From an uncultured Flavobacteriales bacterium (GTDB lineage: Bacteria > Bacteroidota > Bacteroidia > Flavobacteriales_E > Vicingaceae), in contig CAJQLW010000070.1 in assembly GCA_905479325.1 (NCBI GenBank), positions 1-64,000 of the forward strand: a stretch of DNA of 64,000 bases, in the 5' to 3' direction. The notes beneath the pieces are model-generated. The model made no database searches. It worked only from the letters and a program-made list of their open reading frames with translations, and was not told where the DNA came from. Made by a program: the position numbers and the translations under genes. The stretch's first letter is position 1; each line of letters opens with the position of its first letter. Of the stretch, positions 26,887 to 35,645 are shown piece after piece.

Positions 26887-26925
26887 GACAATTGAACATT
26901 TCACATTCATTATTCTAAATTACAC

Positions 26926-27372
26926 ATGAACATCGATTATAAAACAAAAGAAAAGCAGTTGCGATATGATAGAGCGTATTTGCGTATGGCTGCTGAATGG
27001 GGTGCTTTGTCACATTGCGAACGGAAGCAAGTTGGAGCATTAATTGTAAAGGATAGTATGATTATTTCTGACGGTTACAACGGAACCCCAACCGGGTTTG
27101 ACAATTGTTGTGAAGACGAAAACAACAAAACGCAGTGGTACGTTTTACATGCCGAGGCGAATGCTATTATGAAAGTTGCCAAGTCAACGAACAATTCTAA
27201 TGGAGCAACGCTTTATATTACGTTATCCCCTTGCCGAGAGTGCAGCAAATTAGTACTGCAATCTGGCATAAGGCGGGTGGTATACTTAAATGCTTACAAA
27301 GATGACTCTGGATTAAAATTTTTGGAGAAGGCGGGCGTTGAGATAGAATACATTCCAAATATAGAAGACTAA
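26926..27372 (+). CDS. deoxycytidylate deaminase family protein
   Basis: Zinc-dependent deaminase, 148 residues, converting dCMP to dUMP for thymidylate synthesis. Zinc site: HAEANAIMK (His and catalytic Glu) and SPCRECSKLV (two Cys). The additional CENCCED-type region near DNCCEDENNKTQW is normal for the dCMP group. Its stop is immediately followed by the protease start codon. Confidence 0.93.
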   Translation: MNIDYKTKEKQLRYDRAYLRMAAEWGALSHCERKQVGALIVKDSMIISDGYNGTPTGFDNCCEDENNKTQWYVLHAEANAIMKVAKSTNNSNGATLYITLSPCRECSKLVLQSGIRRVVYLNAYKDDSGLKFLEKAGVEIEYIPNIED

Positions 27373-28977
27373 ATGAACTCGAACCGATTATTGATTTTAA
27401 TGCCCATTTTTATTGCTGTTGCTTTAGCTTGCGGAGTGTATTTGGGCAAGAATATGGGTGGCACTGCAGAGACCGGCTTGTTTAAAAAAGCAGAATTCAG
27501 CCAAAATGATAAATTACAACAAATTATAAGCTACATTAACAGTGATTATGTAGACACGGTTCGCTCACAAGAAATTGTAGAGGAAACAATTAGCGAAATA
27601 CTTCAAAATCTTGACCCTCACTCGTATTACATTCCAAAACAAGATTATGCTGCCATGACCGATCCGTTAGAAGGGGAGTTCGATGGAATTGGAATTGAAT
27701 TTCGAATTCAAGAAGATACGATTACAGTGGTTCAAGCCTTGGCCGGTGGACCTTCTGAGGAGCTTGGAATTATGGCCGGAGACCGAATTATTGAGGTAGA
27801 CGGTGAAAATGTAACTGGAGAAACCATTAATAACAGTAAGGTTGTAAAGTTGCTAAAAGGACCAAAAGGAACGACAGTTAATGTCGCTATAAAGCGAAAA
27901 GGAACGAAAGACGCAATTGACTTTGCGATAAGAAGAGATAAAATACCTGTTTATAGTGTAGAGGCGGAATACATGATTGATGACAAAACAGGATATGTAA
28001 AGGTGCTTCGTTTTGCGAAAGACACACATTCAGAATTTATGAATGCAATGCGCTCGTTGAAAAAGCAGGGAATGACCAATTTAATTCTTGATTTAAGAAA
28101 CAATACAGGCGGGTATATGAATTCGGCTATTGACATTTGTGACGAATTTCTCCCTAAAGGAGATTTAATAGTGTACACAGAAGGAAAGGCGAGGGCTAAA
28201 AGAGAGTTTTACGCCACTTCAAAAGGCGAACTTGAAGATGTTAAAGTGGCTGTCTTAATCAATGAGGGTTCCGCATCGGCGAGTGAAATTGTGGCAGGAG
28301 CTTTACAAGACAATGACTTAGGAGTAATTGTTGGACGTAGGTCGTTTGGCAAAGGATTGGTGCAAGAGGGCATGAATTGGCCTGATGGCTCTGGGGTTCG
28401 GTTAACCGTTGCAAGATATTACACTCCAACAGGAAGAAGCATTCAAAAGTCTTACGAAGGAGGTATAGAAGAATACAACAACGAAGCTTACGAGCGATAT
28501 AATAACGGTGAGTTGCTAAGTTCTGACAGTATTGATTTTCCTGATTCGTTGAAATATGTTACCAAAGGAGGGAAGATTGTATATGGTGGCGGAGGTATTA
28601 TGCCTGACGTTTTTGTACCGATTGATACTGTTGGAAGTTCGTACTATTTGGGTAGCTTGAATTATCAAGGTATTTTCTTTCAGTTTGGTTTTCAGTATGT
28701 GGATGCAAACCGTAAAGTTTTAACGAAGCAATACCAAGCGGATCGCTTTGCGAATGATTTTCAGGTTACCGAAAGTTTGTTAAAGGAATTTTACGAATTT
28801 GCTGCTGAAAAGGGCGTGGAATACGATGAACAAGGCGCAGCAACTTCAGAAGCCATTATAAAACAACGATTAAAAGCGACAGTTGCGCGAAATTTGTTTC
28901 GCGAGAAAGCCTTTTACGAAGTGGTGAATAAGGATGATGTAGTGGTGAAAAAAGCGTTGGAAAGTTTAGAAAAGTAG
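27373..28977 (+). CDS. S41-family C-terminal processing peptidase
   Basis: Periplasmic CtpA/Prc-type serine protease, 534 residues. N-terminal signal anchor (LLILMPIFIAVALACGVYLG), PDZ domain about 85-165 (GIGIEFR, GIMAGDRIIEVDGE), catalytic Ser in EGSASASEIVAGAL and Lys in RSFGKGLVQ. A C-terminal helical region of about 100 residues follows. It starts directly after the dCMP deaminase stop, so purN, the deaminase and this gene probably form one transcript. Confidence 0.93.
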   Translation: MNSNRLLILMPIFIAVALACGVYLGKNMGGTAETGLFKKAEFSQNDKLQQIISYINSDYVDTVRSQEIVEETISEILQNLDPHSYYIPKQDYAAMTDPLEGEFDGIGIEFRIQEDTITVVQALAGGPSEELGIMAGDRIIEVDGENVTGETINNSKVVKLLKGPKGTTVNVAIKRKGTKDAIDFAIRRDKIPVYSVEAEYMIDDKTGYVKVLRFAKDTHSEFMNAMRSLKKQGMTNLILDLRNNTGGYMNSAIDICDEFLPKGDLIVYTEGKARAKREFYATSKGELEDVKVAVLINEGSASASEIVAGALQDNDLGVIVGRRSFGKGLVQEGMNWPDGSGVRLTVARYYTPTGRSIQKSYEGGIEEYNNEAYERYNNGELLSSDSIDFPDSLKYVTKGGKIVYGGGGIMPDVFVPIDTVGSSYYLGSLNYQGIFFQFGFQYVDANRKVLTKQYQADRFANDFQVTESLLKEFYEFAAEKGVEYDEQGAATSEAIIKQRLKATVARNLFREKAFYEVVNKDDVVVKKALESLEK

Positions 28978-29034
28978 CACGTATTAATTTAAGCTCGGCT
29001 AGCTTCTATGTCTTTCATTTTTTTTGATGGATTA

Positions 29035-30321
29035 TTAGCTTTTTTCTTCTTCTTCGCTAATTTCCAGGCTTTCATCTTCTTCTAAACTTTCTTGAGCAGG
29101 TCCGTAAATAAAGGTCATATCATCTATCGGAATAACGTTTTTACCATTAGCTACTAAAGAAGCCGCCATAATTATACAAGAGATAATAATGGTATACAAT
29201 AAAATTCCTGAATCAAAAGTATCTGTTTGATATTCTGATGGAATAGCGAAAAACAAAAGAATAGTAATTAAGCCTCTAGGCGCGAGCCAAATTTGAGGGT
29301 TAATGTCTTTTTGAACAAAGAGCTTTATCACAAATATTCGTACAATATATAAGGCCGCTAAAATTCCAAGGCTGATTAGTGCTACTTCTAAATTAAGAAG
29401 AGATGCCAAGGTAATTGTAATACCGAAGAGCACAAAAAAGAATGTTCTAACTACAAAGGCAGTTTCCATTGTTACTAAATGAAAATCATGTAGTATACCT
29501 TTTACCTTTTTTGGATGAAGCCATTTTTTAAGAATCCCTTTGAAAAAAATGTTGTGGTTGTTAAGTACTAATCCAAAGATTAAAATTATCAGTAGTGAAG
29601 ATAAATGGAATAATTTTCCTACTGAATAGAGAATCAGCAATACAGAAATCAATAAGAATAATTTCACCTGAGAGTTCATTTTTTGGAAAATTAGCACCAA
29701 GCCATAACTAATTAGAACACTAAGTATAATCGTAATTGAAATATTGCTGACTACATCCCAAACCACTACTTGTGCATTATCGGCTCCGGCATTTCCGATA
29801 AGAAAGTAAAAAACCATTATTCCAAGAATGTCGGAAAATGTTCCTTCATATACCATGAACTCTTTTTTTTCTTCACCTAGTCCTCCAACGGAAGGGATAA
29901 TTATGGCACTACTCATAATTGATAATGGAACAGCATAAATAATGCATGTGAAGAAGTCTTCAATAATGAAGTAATTAATAATGTAAGCAATGGCTGCAGT
30001 GGATAACAAGAGTGAAAGAAAGGCAACGCTGAATGATTTCCAAATAATGGGCCACTTTTCTTTTGTTAAATGAAGGTCAAGAGCGGCCTCCAAAACAATC
30101 ATGATTAGACCAACAATGCCCAGTAATTCTAAAAGACTAAATAACTGCTTTCCAGCTGATATTCCCATAAAGTTCATACCCTGTTTAATTAAAATACCCA
30201 ATACAATGAGCATTAAAACCGAGGGGATGTTGGTTTTTTGCGAAATAACATTGAAAAAATAGGAGAGAATAATAATGAGACTAATCCCAATAATTGCGAT
30301 GTAGGGGTTTATTACTTCCAT
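29035..30321 (-). CDS. cation:proton antiporter (CPA1/NhaP type)
   Basis: Integral membrane exchanger of 428 residues with about twelve helices. Recognisable blocks include VLEAALDLHLTKEKW, EGTFSDILGI (paired acidic ion-site region) and APRGLITILLFF. The C terminus ends in an acidic tail (ESLEEDESLEISEEEE) of about 20 residues, without a TrkA domain. The start codon overlaps the end of the upstream exported protein by 10 bases, so the two are co-expressed. Confidence 0.88.
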   Translation of the reverse strand: MEVINPYIAIIGISLIIILSYFFNVISQKTNIPSVLMLIVLGILIKQGMNFMGISAGKQLFSLLELLGIVGLIMIVLEAALDLHLTKEKWPIIWKSFSVAFLSLLLSTAAIAYIINYFIIEDFFTCIIYAVPLSIMSSAIIIPSVGGLGEEKKEFMVYEGTFSDILGIMVFYFLIGNAGADNAQVVVWDVVSNISITIILSVLISYGLVLIFQKMNSQVKLFLLISVLLILYSVGKLFHLSSLLIILIFGLVLNNHNIFFKGILKKWLHPKKVKGILHDFHLVTMETAFVVRTFFFVLFGITITLASLLNLEVALISLGILAALYIVRIFVIKLFVQKDINPQIWLAPRGLITILLFFAIPSEYQTDTFDSGILLYTIIISCIIMAASLVANGKNVIPIDDMTFIYGPAQESLEEDESLEISEEEEKS

Positions 30322-31151
30322 GGTTTCTTCAAGTTTATTTTTGAGCCGGAATTCTCTTCTTCTGAAGGGAACAAGTCTTCAAAAATTTGATAGGCTAAAA
30401 TCGGAAAATTCTCGCTAATAATTTTATTGATGTCGTTCTGATGGTTCGAGAAAGTTGTTTTTGAAATGCCTGTTGTTAAGATACTTCCATCTTTAGCATA
30501 AAGAGTGTAGTGCAGTTGTGCAACTCGGTCGAAGCTGCCTTGCTGAACGGCAATCATATCGGAGTAATCGTTTTTGATATCCAGCTGATTCACAAAAAGG
30601 AAATAGTCATTGTCAAATTTAAAGTGCATGCTATCGAGCATTTTTTGATCGGTAATAACAGTTTTCATGTACCGCTCTCGAACATCTCTAGTGGTTATAA
30701 TTTGACCATTATTTACTTGCCCTCTTTGGTAAGAGTTGTCTTCTTTCTTTTTTAATTTGGCTTTTAGCTGCTCCGCTTTGGATTTGTCCTCGGTAACAGA
30801 TACTAGCTCATACTCTAATTGTAAATTGTCGTAGATATAGTTCAAGTCTTCCGTTACTGACGTATCTTCGATGCCATAGAATGAACTTATTTTGCATTTT
30901 TCTTGAAAAGCGTAATAAATACTTTGGTCTATTGCTGCAGTAAATCGTTGTATAATTTGATCTGAGCTTAAGTTGTTGTTTTCTGCAAGTGCTTTGTTAA
31001 TGTCGCTGAGGTACATTTTGCTTTCAAAGGGAACGACTAATACAGATTTTTGACTCAAGTTTATCGCTTCATCTGTAAATCGTAACGTAGAGTGCTGAGC
31101 TTGAAGAGTTCCTGAAACTAATAGTACAATGAATAGGAGTGTATTCCTCAT
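30312..31151 (-). CDS. exported protein of unknown function
   Basis: Signal peptide MRNTLLFIVLLVSGTLQAQ, then about 260 residues. SVLVVPFESKMYLSDINKAL and the phrase QSIYYAFQEKC recall stress-type lipoprotein families with a conserved VPF-x-xx-MY start, but no named domain comes to mind. Contains a charged helix (KAEQLKAKLKKKEDNSYQ). It is paired with the antiporter by a 10-base overlap, suggesting a joint role in ion or envelope homeostasis, which is only an inference. Confidence 0.7.
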   Translation of the reverse strand: MRNTLLFIVLLVSGTLQAQHSTLRFTDEAINLSQKSVLVVPFESKMYLSDINKALAENNNLSSDQIIQRFTAAIDQSIYYAFQEKCKISSFYGIEDTSVTEDLNYIYDNLQLEYELVSVTEDKSKAEQLKAKLKKKEDNSYQRGQVNNGQIITTRDVRERYMKTVITDQKMLDSMHFKFDNDYFLFVNQLDIKNDYSDMIAVQQGSFDRVAQLHYTLYAKDGSILTTGISKTTFSNHQNDINKIISENFPILAYQIFEDLFPSEEENSGSKINLKKPWK

Positions 31152-31235
31152 AATCTCTTTTCTTCAAAGATAAACTTGTGTTTGGGCTTCCTGAAGATAT
31201 TTAAGCTTGGGTTTAAAACAGACAGATGTTAACAA

Positions 31236-32555
31236 TTAATTGAATAACTTCAAGATATCGTTACCGTTGGCAAAAAGCATGAGTGAAAGTAAAATTACAA
31301 TACCGGCAATCTGTGCATATTCCATAAACTTTTCAGGAGCTGGCTTACCAACAATTATTTCATACAATAGAAACATCACGTGGCCGCCATCAAGCGCAGG
31401 AATAGGCAGAATATTCATGATTGCCAATATGATAGATAAAAATGCGGTAAAATTCCAAAAACGCTCCCAGTCCCAAGTGGTAGAAAATGCTTTTCCAATG
31501 GTAATGAATCCGCCCATGGATTTATAAGCTCCTGTTTCAGGCGTAAACATCAATTTCATTTGTTTCAAATAAGAGTCAAATTTGTTGTAAGCCTCTTTAA
31601 AACCTTCGGGAATAGATTGTGCAAAAGTGTATTTTTCTACACTGAATGTAAGTTGCTTATCTAATTCAAGAACTCCAACTCCAATGGTGCCCCCTTCAGA
31701 TACCTCAACTTGCAGTGGAATACTACTTCCGTTTCTAGCTACCTTTATGTTTACTGTTTTGCTTTTATTTTTTTGAATCTCTTTGATTAAATCTCTCCAG
31801 AAAGCAACCGGAACACCATTTACGTCTGTAATTAAATCACCCTCAATTAGCCCGCCTTTTTCCGCATTAGATCCTTTTGAAACGCTTCCAATTTTAGGCA
31901 GCACAGCAATTTGAAGAAAAGGTTGTTGCTTTTCTAACATTTTTGCAACAGTTCCTTTTGGCATCTCAAGGTCCATTACGCTTCCATTTCTGTTTACGGT
32001 TACCGTTTTGTCGTCGTCTAATAATATATTAATTTGCACATCGCTGAATTTCTTCACAGGCAATCCACCAACTTTTAATATTTTATCACCGCTCTCGAAA
32101 CCAAATGATTGAGCCGTTGAATCAGCGTAAACTCCATACGTCATATTTTCCGGAGCCATGTATTCTCTTCCCCAAACAAACATGACCATTATGTAAATCA
32201 AAATTCCTAGAATTACATTTACCGTTACTCCTCCTAACATAATGATAAGTCGTTGCCAAGCTGGTTTAGAACGAAATTCCCATGGTTGAGCAGGTTGTTT
32301 CATTTGCTCCTTGTCCATGGATTCGTCAATCATTCCAGAAATTTTTACATAGCCACCTAAGGGTAACCATCCAATACCGTACTCCGTTCCACCTTTTTTA
32401 AATTTAAAAAGAGAGAACCAAGGGTCGAAAAACAAGTAGAATTTTTCAACTCTTGTTTTAAAAAGCTTGGCAGGAATAAAGTGCCCTGCTTCGTGTAATA
32501 TAACTAGTATTGATAAACTTAAAAGCAATTGACTTGCTTGAATCAGAATTTCCAT
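31236..32555 (-). CDS. rseP: RIP metalloprotease RseP
   Basis: Site-2 intramembrane zinc protease, 439 residues. HEAGH in LVILHEAGHFIPAKLF, two PDZ regions (about 145-300), and the second metal motif ALDGGHVMFLL near the C terminus. Cuts anti-sigma factors or leftover signal peptides in the inner membrane. Lies behind dxr on the same strand with a gap of about 110 bases, the usual dxr-rseP order. Confidence 0.95.
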   Translation of the reverse strand: MEILIQASQLLLSLSILVILHEAGHFIPAKLFKTRVEKFYLFFDPWFSLFKFKKGGTEYGIGWLPLGGYVKISGMIDESMDKEQMKQPAQPWEFRSKPAWQRLIIMLGGVTVNVILGILIYIMVMFVWGREYMAPENMTYGVYADSTAQSFGFESGDKILKVGGLPVKKFSDVQINILLDDDKTVTVNRNGSVMDLEMPKGTVAKMLEKQQPFLQIAVLPKIGSVSKGSNAEKGGLIEGDLITDVNGVPVAFWRDLIKEIQKNKSKTVNIKVARNGSSIPLQVEVSEGGTIGVGVLELDKQLTFSVEKYTFAQSIPEGFKEAYNKFDSYLKQMKLMFTPETGAYKSMGGFITIGKAFSTTWDWERFWNFTAFLSIILAIMNILPIPALDGGHVMFLLYEIIVGKPAPEKFMEYAQIAGIVILLSLMLFANGNDILKLFN

Positions 32556-32668
32556 TCAAAAAAATTAAGCGGTAAAGATAGTCATTATAAAAGGCTTCAA
32601 GGCTTTAGAATAATGGTAAAGCGAAAGGGTTTAGATTATTAAACAACAATAAAGAGTAGAAGTTTTAT

Positions 32669-33832
32669 TTACAACAATTCAGTTGCAATTCTGCGTGCCT
32701 CATCATTACAATTTACATAGTCTTCTAAACTTGGATTTTTAACGAAATAGGCTTGCTGCATTACTTTCTCGTTAATGTCGGCAATCTCTAAAAATTTGAT
32801 TTTATCTTGTAAAAAAGCGGCGTTTGTAATTTCGTTCGCTGCATTTAGCGCACAAGCTGCAGTGCCGCCCAATTCAAGAGCTTGGTAAGCCAAAGCCAAG
32901 TTTTTAAAGGTTTTTTTGTCTGCTTTTTCAAAGGTTAATTCTGGGTAATCCATAAAGTTGAACCTAGGGAAACTGGAGGCAATTCGCTGCGGGTATGCCA
33001 TGGCGTATTGTATGGGCAACTTCATGTCTGGTAAGCCCATTTGCGCTTTCATGCTACCATCTTCAAATTGTACAATAGAGTGAATAATAGATTGAGGATG
33101 AACAACCGTATCAATTTGGTGGCTTTGTAAATCGAACAACCATTTTGCTTCAATTACCTCCAGTCCTTTATTCATTAACGTAGCTGAGTCGATGGTAATT
33201 TTTGCTCCCATCTCCCAATTTGGGTGCTTTAAAGCTTGAGCCTTAGTTACGCTTGCTAACTTTTCAGCAGTCCAACCTCTAAAAGGACCGCCGGAAGCGG
33301 TCAAGTATATTTTCTCAATTTTATTGTGGAACTCACCTACCAAGCACTGAAAAATTGCAGAATGTTCAGAATCAACAGGTAGTAATGGCACTTGGTTTTG
33401 ATTTGCCAAAGATGTGATTAAGTCACCGGCTACAACTAGGGTTTCTTTGTTTGCAAGAGCAATCGGTTTTTTTGCATTGATGGCTGCAATGGTTGGTTTT
33501 AGGCCAGAATAACCAACTAAGGCGGTTAGAACCAAGTCTACTTCCTCCATTTGTACAACATCTTCAAGAGACTTTTCTCCGCAATAGGTTTTAATTCCTT
33601 CCTTCCATAACCGTTCAGAAAGCGATTCATACTTAGTTTCATCTACGATAACTACTGTATTCGGTTTGAATTCAAGAGCTTGTTTTAGTAGTAAAACGTC
33701 ATTTGAATAGGCAGTTAATACTTCTATTTCAAATTTGTCTGGATTTTGTCTAATTACGTCAAGTGCTTGTTTGCCAATAGATCCTGTTGATCCAAGTAGC
33801 GCTATTTTCTTTTTTTTAGAGGTCTTGTCCAT
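32669..33832 (-). CDS. dxr: 1-deoxy-D-xylulose 5-phosphate reductoisomerase
   Basis: NADPH enzyme making MEP in isoprenoid synthesis, 387 residues. NADPH site ALLGSTGSIGKQALDVI, metal and substrate region PVDSEHSAIFQCL, and LTASGGPFRGW, GAKITIDSATLMNKGLEVIEA. Starts at MDKTSKKKKIALLGS, 21 bases from a -7 box. Confidence 0.97.
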   Translation of the reverse strand: MDKTSKKKKIALLGSTGSIGKQALDVIRQNPDKFEIEVLTAYSNDVLLLKQALEFKPNTVVIVDETKYESLSERLWKEGIKTYCGEKSLEDVVQMEEVDLVLTALVGYSGLKPTIAAINAKKPIALANKETLVVAGDLITSLANQNQVPLLPVDSEHSAIFQCLVGEFHNKIEKIYLTASGGPFRGWTAEKLASVTKAQALKHPNWEMGAKITIDSATLMNKGLEVIEAKWLFDLQSHQIDTVVHPQSIIHSIVQFEDGSMKAQMGLPDMKLPIQYAMAYPQRIASSFPRFNFMDYPELTFEKADKKTFKNLALAYQALELGGTAACALNAANEITNAAFLQDKIKFLEIADINEKVMQQAYFVKNPSLEDYVNCNDEARRIATELL

Positions 33833-33852
33833 AATTAGTAAAACTTTTTGTG

Positions 33853-33860
33853 CAAAAGTA
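33853..33860 (-). promoter_or_regulatory. -7 box (TACTTTTG) of dxr
   Basis: CAAAAGTA on the plus strand. TACTTTTG on the minus strand matches TAnnTTTG and ends 20 bases ahead of the dxr ATG. Confidence 0.55.
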
Positions 33861-33928
33861 ACGTAGATTTAACCGTTAGTAATCAACAAAAACGGATATT
33901 TGTTCCATAATACCACAGAAAACTTACC

Positions 33929-34105
33929 GTGAATCAGCAAGACTCAAAAAAACGTACCATTATTTCTTTTGGTATTGCTTTAGTAACAGCTTTGATGTGT
34001 ATTTACATTCAAAACTACACTCAAATAAAGGAAGATAAGGATCAACCTTTTGAGGCTAAGGCTTCTCCAATAGAAGGTTCAACGCTAATTGAAACGTTAA
34101 ATTAG
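33929..34105 (+). CDS. small single-pass membrane protein (GTG start)
   Basis: A 58-residue frame beginning with GTG: charged N terminus NQQDSKKRT, one hydrophobic helix (IISFGIALVTALMCIYI) and a polar tail ending IETLN. The positive-inside pattern fits an inner-membrane protein with the tail outside the cytoplasm. It lies alone on the plus strand between dxr and the VWA gene. Its stop codon overlaps the convergent VWA stop by 3 bases, a tight fit that favours a real gene. No family recognised. The start could be wrong, as no ATG lies in frame upstream. Confidence 0.55.
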   Translation: MNQQDSKKRTIISFGIALVTALMCIYIQNYTQIKEDKDQPFEAKASPIEGSTLIETLN

Positions 34106-35517
34106 CGCATTGCTTTTCTTTTCATGCTTTGCAATACCTTTCCGGCGTCGCGCATGGATTTTATTTTAATTAAATCGCCTGCACCAAGTGTCGCAATTTC
34201 CTTTAAGGATTTGTTTGTCCAATTGTCATTTTTTATTCCTAGAACGGTTATTGTCAATCCTTCTTCTGCTGTCTTTTTTATTTTCTTCCGCAAACTCATG
34301 TTGTTTTCGCCAATGTTAAACGCACCATCAGAAGCTAAAAATATTTGATTATTCCCTTCCTCTAGAAAGTTGCTTTTCCCTACCTGGATTGCTTTTTTAA
34401 TTCCTTTTACGGCATTCGTGCTTCCATCTGCTTGTAAATTTTCTATTTGCTTGGCAATTTCTTCCTTTAAATTTCCTTGTGAAGTAGGTACCACAACTCT
34501 GGCTTCTCCCGAATAGGTGACAATGGTGATGTAATCAATAGCTCTTAAAGGTTCTAGTAGCTCAATCATAGCCTTCTTCAAAATGTCCATTTTTTGTTCC
34601 TCGCGCATAGAGGTAGAAGCATCAATTAAGAAAACAATGTTGTTGGGTTTGAAGGAGTCATCTAAAAGGTTTTCAGAAGTTTTATCTGTTTTAACTTCTT
34701 CTTTTTGACTGTCTTTTTCAACTTCATTCTTTTCATTGCTTTGAACGTCTGTGATTAAAGGCTTGTTTTGAATGGTCTCTTCTTCCTGAACTACGTCATC
34801 CTTGGGCTCGCTATCTACTTTGGTAGAGTCAACAACAGTTTTTCCAAAAAGTATGGTGCCAAGTGAAGGAGAGTTTCTTCTTTCTTCTGGTGTTAATCTA
34901 GGGTTTTTCTGTTTTGGAGTTCTTGAAACTCTCGTTCTACTTGGAAGGTTATTACCAATTCTGCTTGAACCGGTTGCAGCAGTGCTTTCTTCAATGTCTT
35001 CATTATTTTTTTGTTCAACTATAACAACAGCTAGTGCCTGCTTACTATCCTCATCAAATAGCAGAAGATCTAATGCTTGAATGCTTGCGATAGGTTGTTT
35101 TGTTCCGGTTGGAGGTTTCAACGAACTACCGAATGTGGGGCAAGCAGTTCTGTTGTTTTTAGGTAACGCCTTGACAACCGCATTCAGTTTTATTTCAATT
35201 GGGTCACTGTTGCTGCTGAAATATAGCCTAACAGTTTGCTCAATTTTACCTTTTTTATTAGGGTTCAACTTTATTCTTATTCCTTCTTTAGCGCCTGGCT
35301 TAAAGTTTTTAGTGGTGTATTGAAACCCAACTTGCTTTTCTGCTTCTATGCGAAGTAAGTATACCGCCTCAGAGCTGATGTTTTGTACATTAAAGTCAAC
35401 AATATCTGAGTTTAAAAGTGATATTTCACCAAGATCAAATTCAGTTTGGTTCACTTGAATTTGCGCAAAAACGGCGAACGAAAAGTAGATTGATAAAAAT
35501 AGTAAAATGACTCTCAT
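34102..35517 (-). CDS. exported VWA-domain protein with N-terminal DUF1573-like domain
   Basis: 471 residues. Signal peptide ending FAQ, then a beta-sandwich (about 22-118) like DUF1573 domains (FDLGEISLLNSDIVDFNVQN). A long low-complexity Ser, Pro and Glu-rich linker follows (about 120-290). The VWA domain starts at about 293 with an intact MIDAS site, D299-x-S301-x-S303, plus LQADGSTNAVKGI and LASDGAFN. Probably a secreted or periplasmic adhesion or assembly factor that binds metal. Confidence 0.82.
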   Translation of the reverse strand: MRVILLFLSIYFSFAVFAQIQVNQTEFDLGEISLLNSDIVDFNVQNISSEAVYLLRIEAEKQVGFQYTTKNFKPGAKEGIRIKLNPNKKGKIEQTVRLYFSSNSDPIEIKLNAVVKALPKNNRTACPTFGSSLKPPTGTKQPIASIQALDLLLFDEDSKQALAVVIVEQKNNEDIEESTAATGSSRIGNNLPSRTRVSRTPKQKNPRLTPEERRNSPSLGTILFGKTVVDSTKVDSEPKDDVVQEEETIQNKPLITDVQSNEKNEVEKDSQKEEVKTDKTSENLLDDSFKPNNIVFLIDASTSMREEQKMDILKKAMIELLEPLRAIDYITIVTYSGEARVVVPTSQGNLKEEIAKQIENLQADGSTNAVKGIKKAIQVGKSNFLEEGNNQIFLASDGAFNIGENNMSLRKKIKKTAEEGLTITVLGIKNDNWTNKSLKEIATLGAGDLIKIKSMRDAGKVLQSMKRKAMR

Positions 35518-35645
35518 AGATTTTGGTTAACCAAATACCGTGCAAAAGTGTGTTTTTAAAATCAAATTTAATTCTGAGGTAACTCAGATGTTGAATAATT
35601 AAAATTGCAGTAGTTTAGCTTTCCAATAAAAGCACATTACATTTA

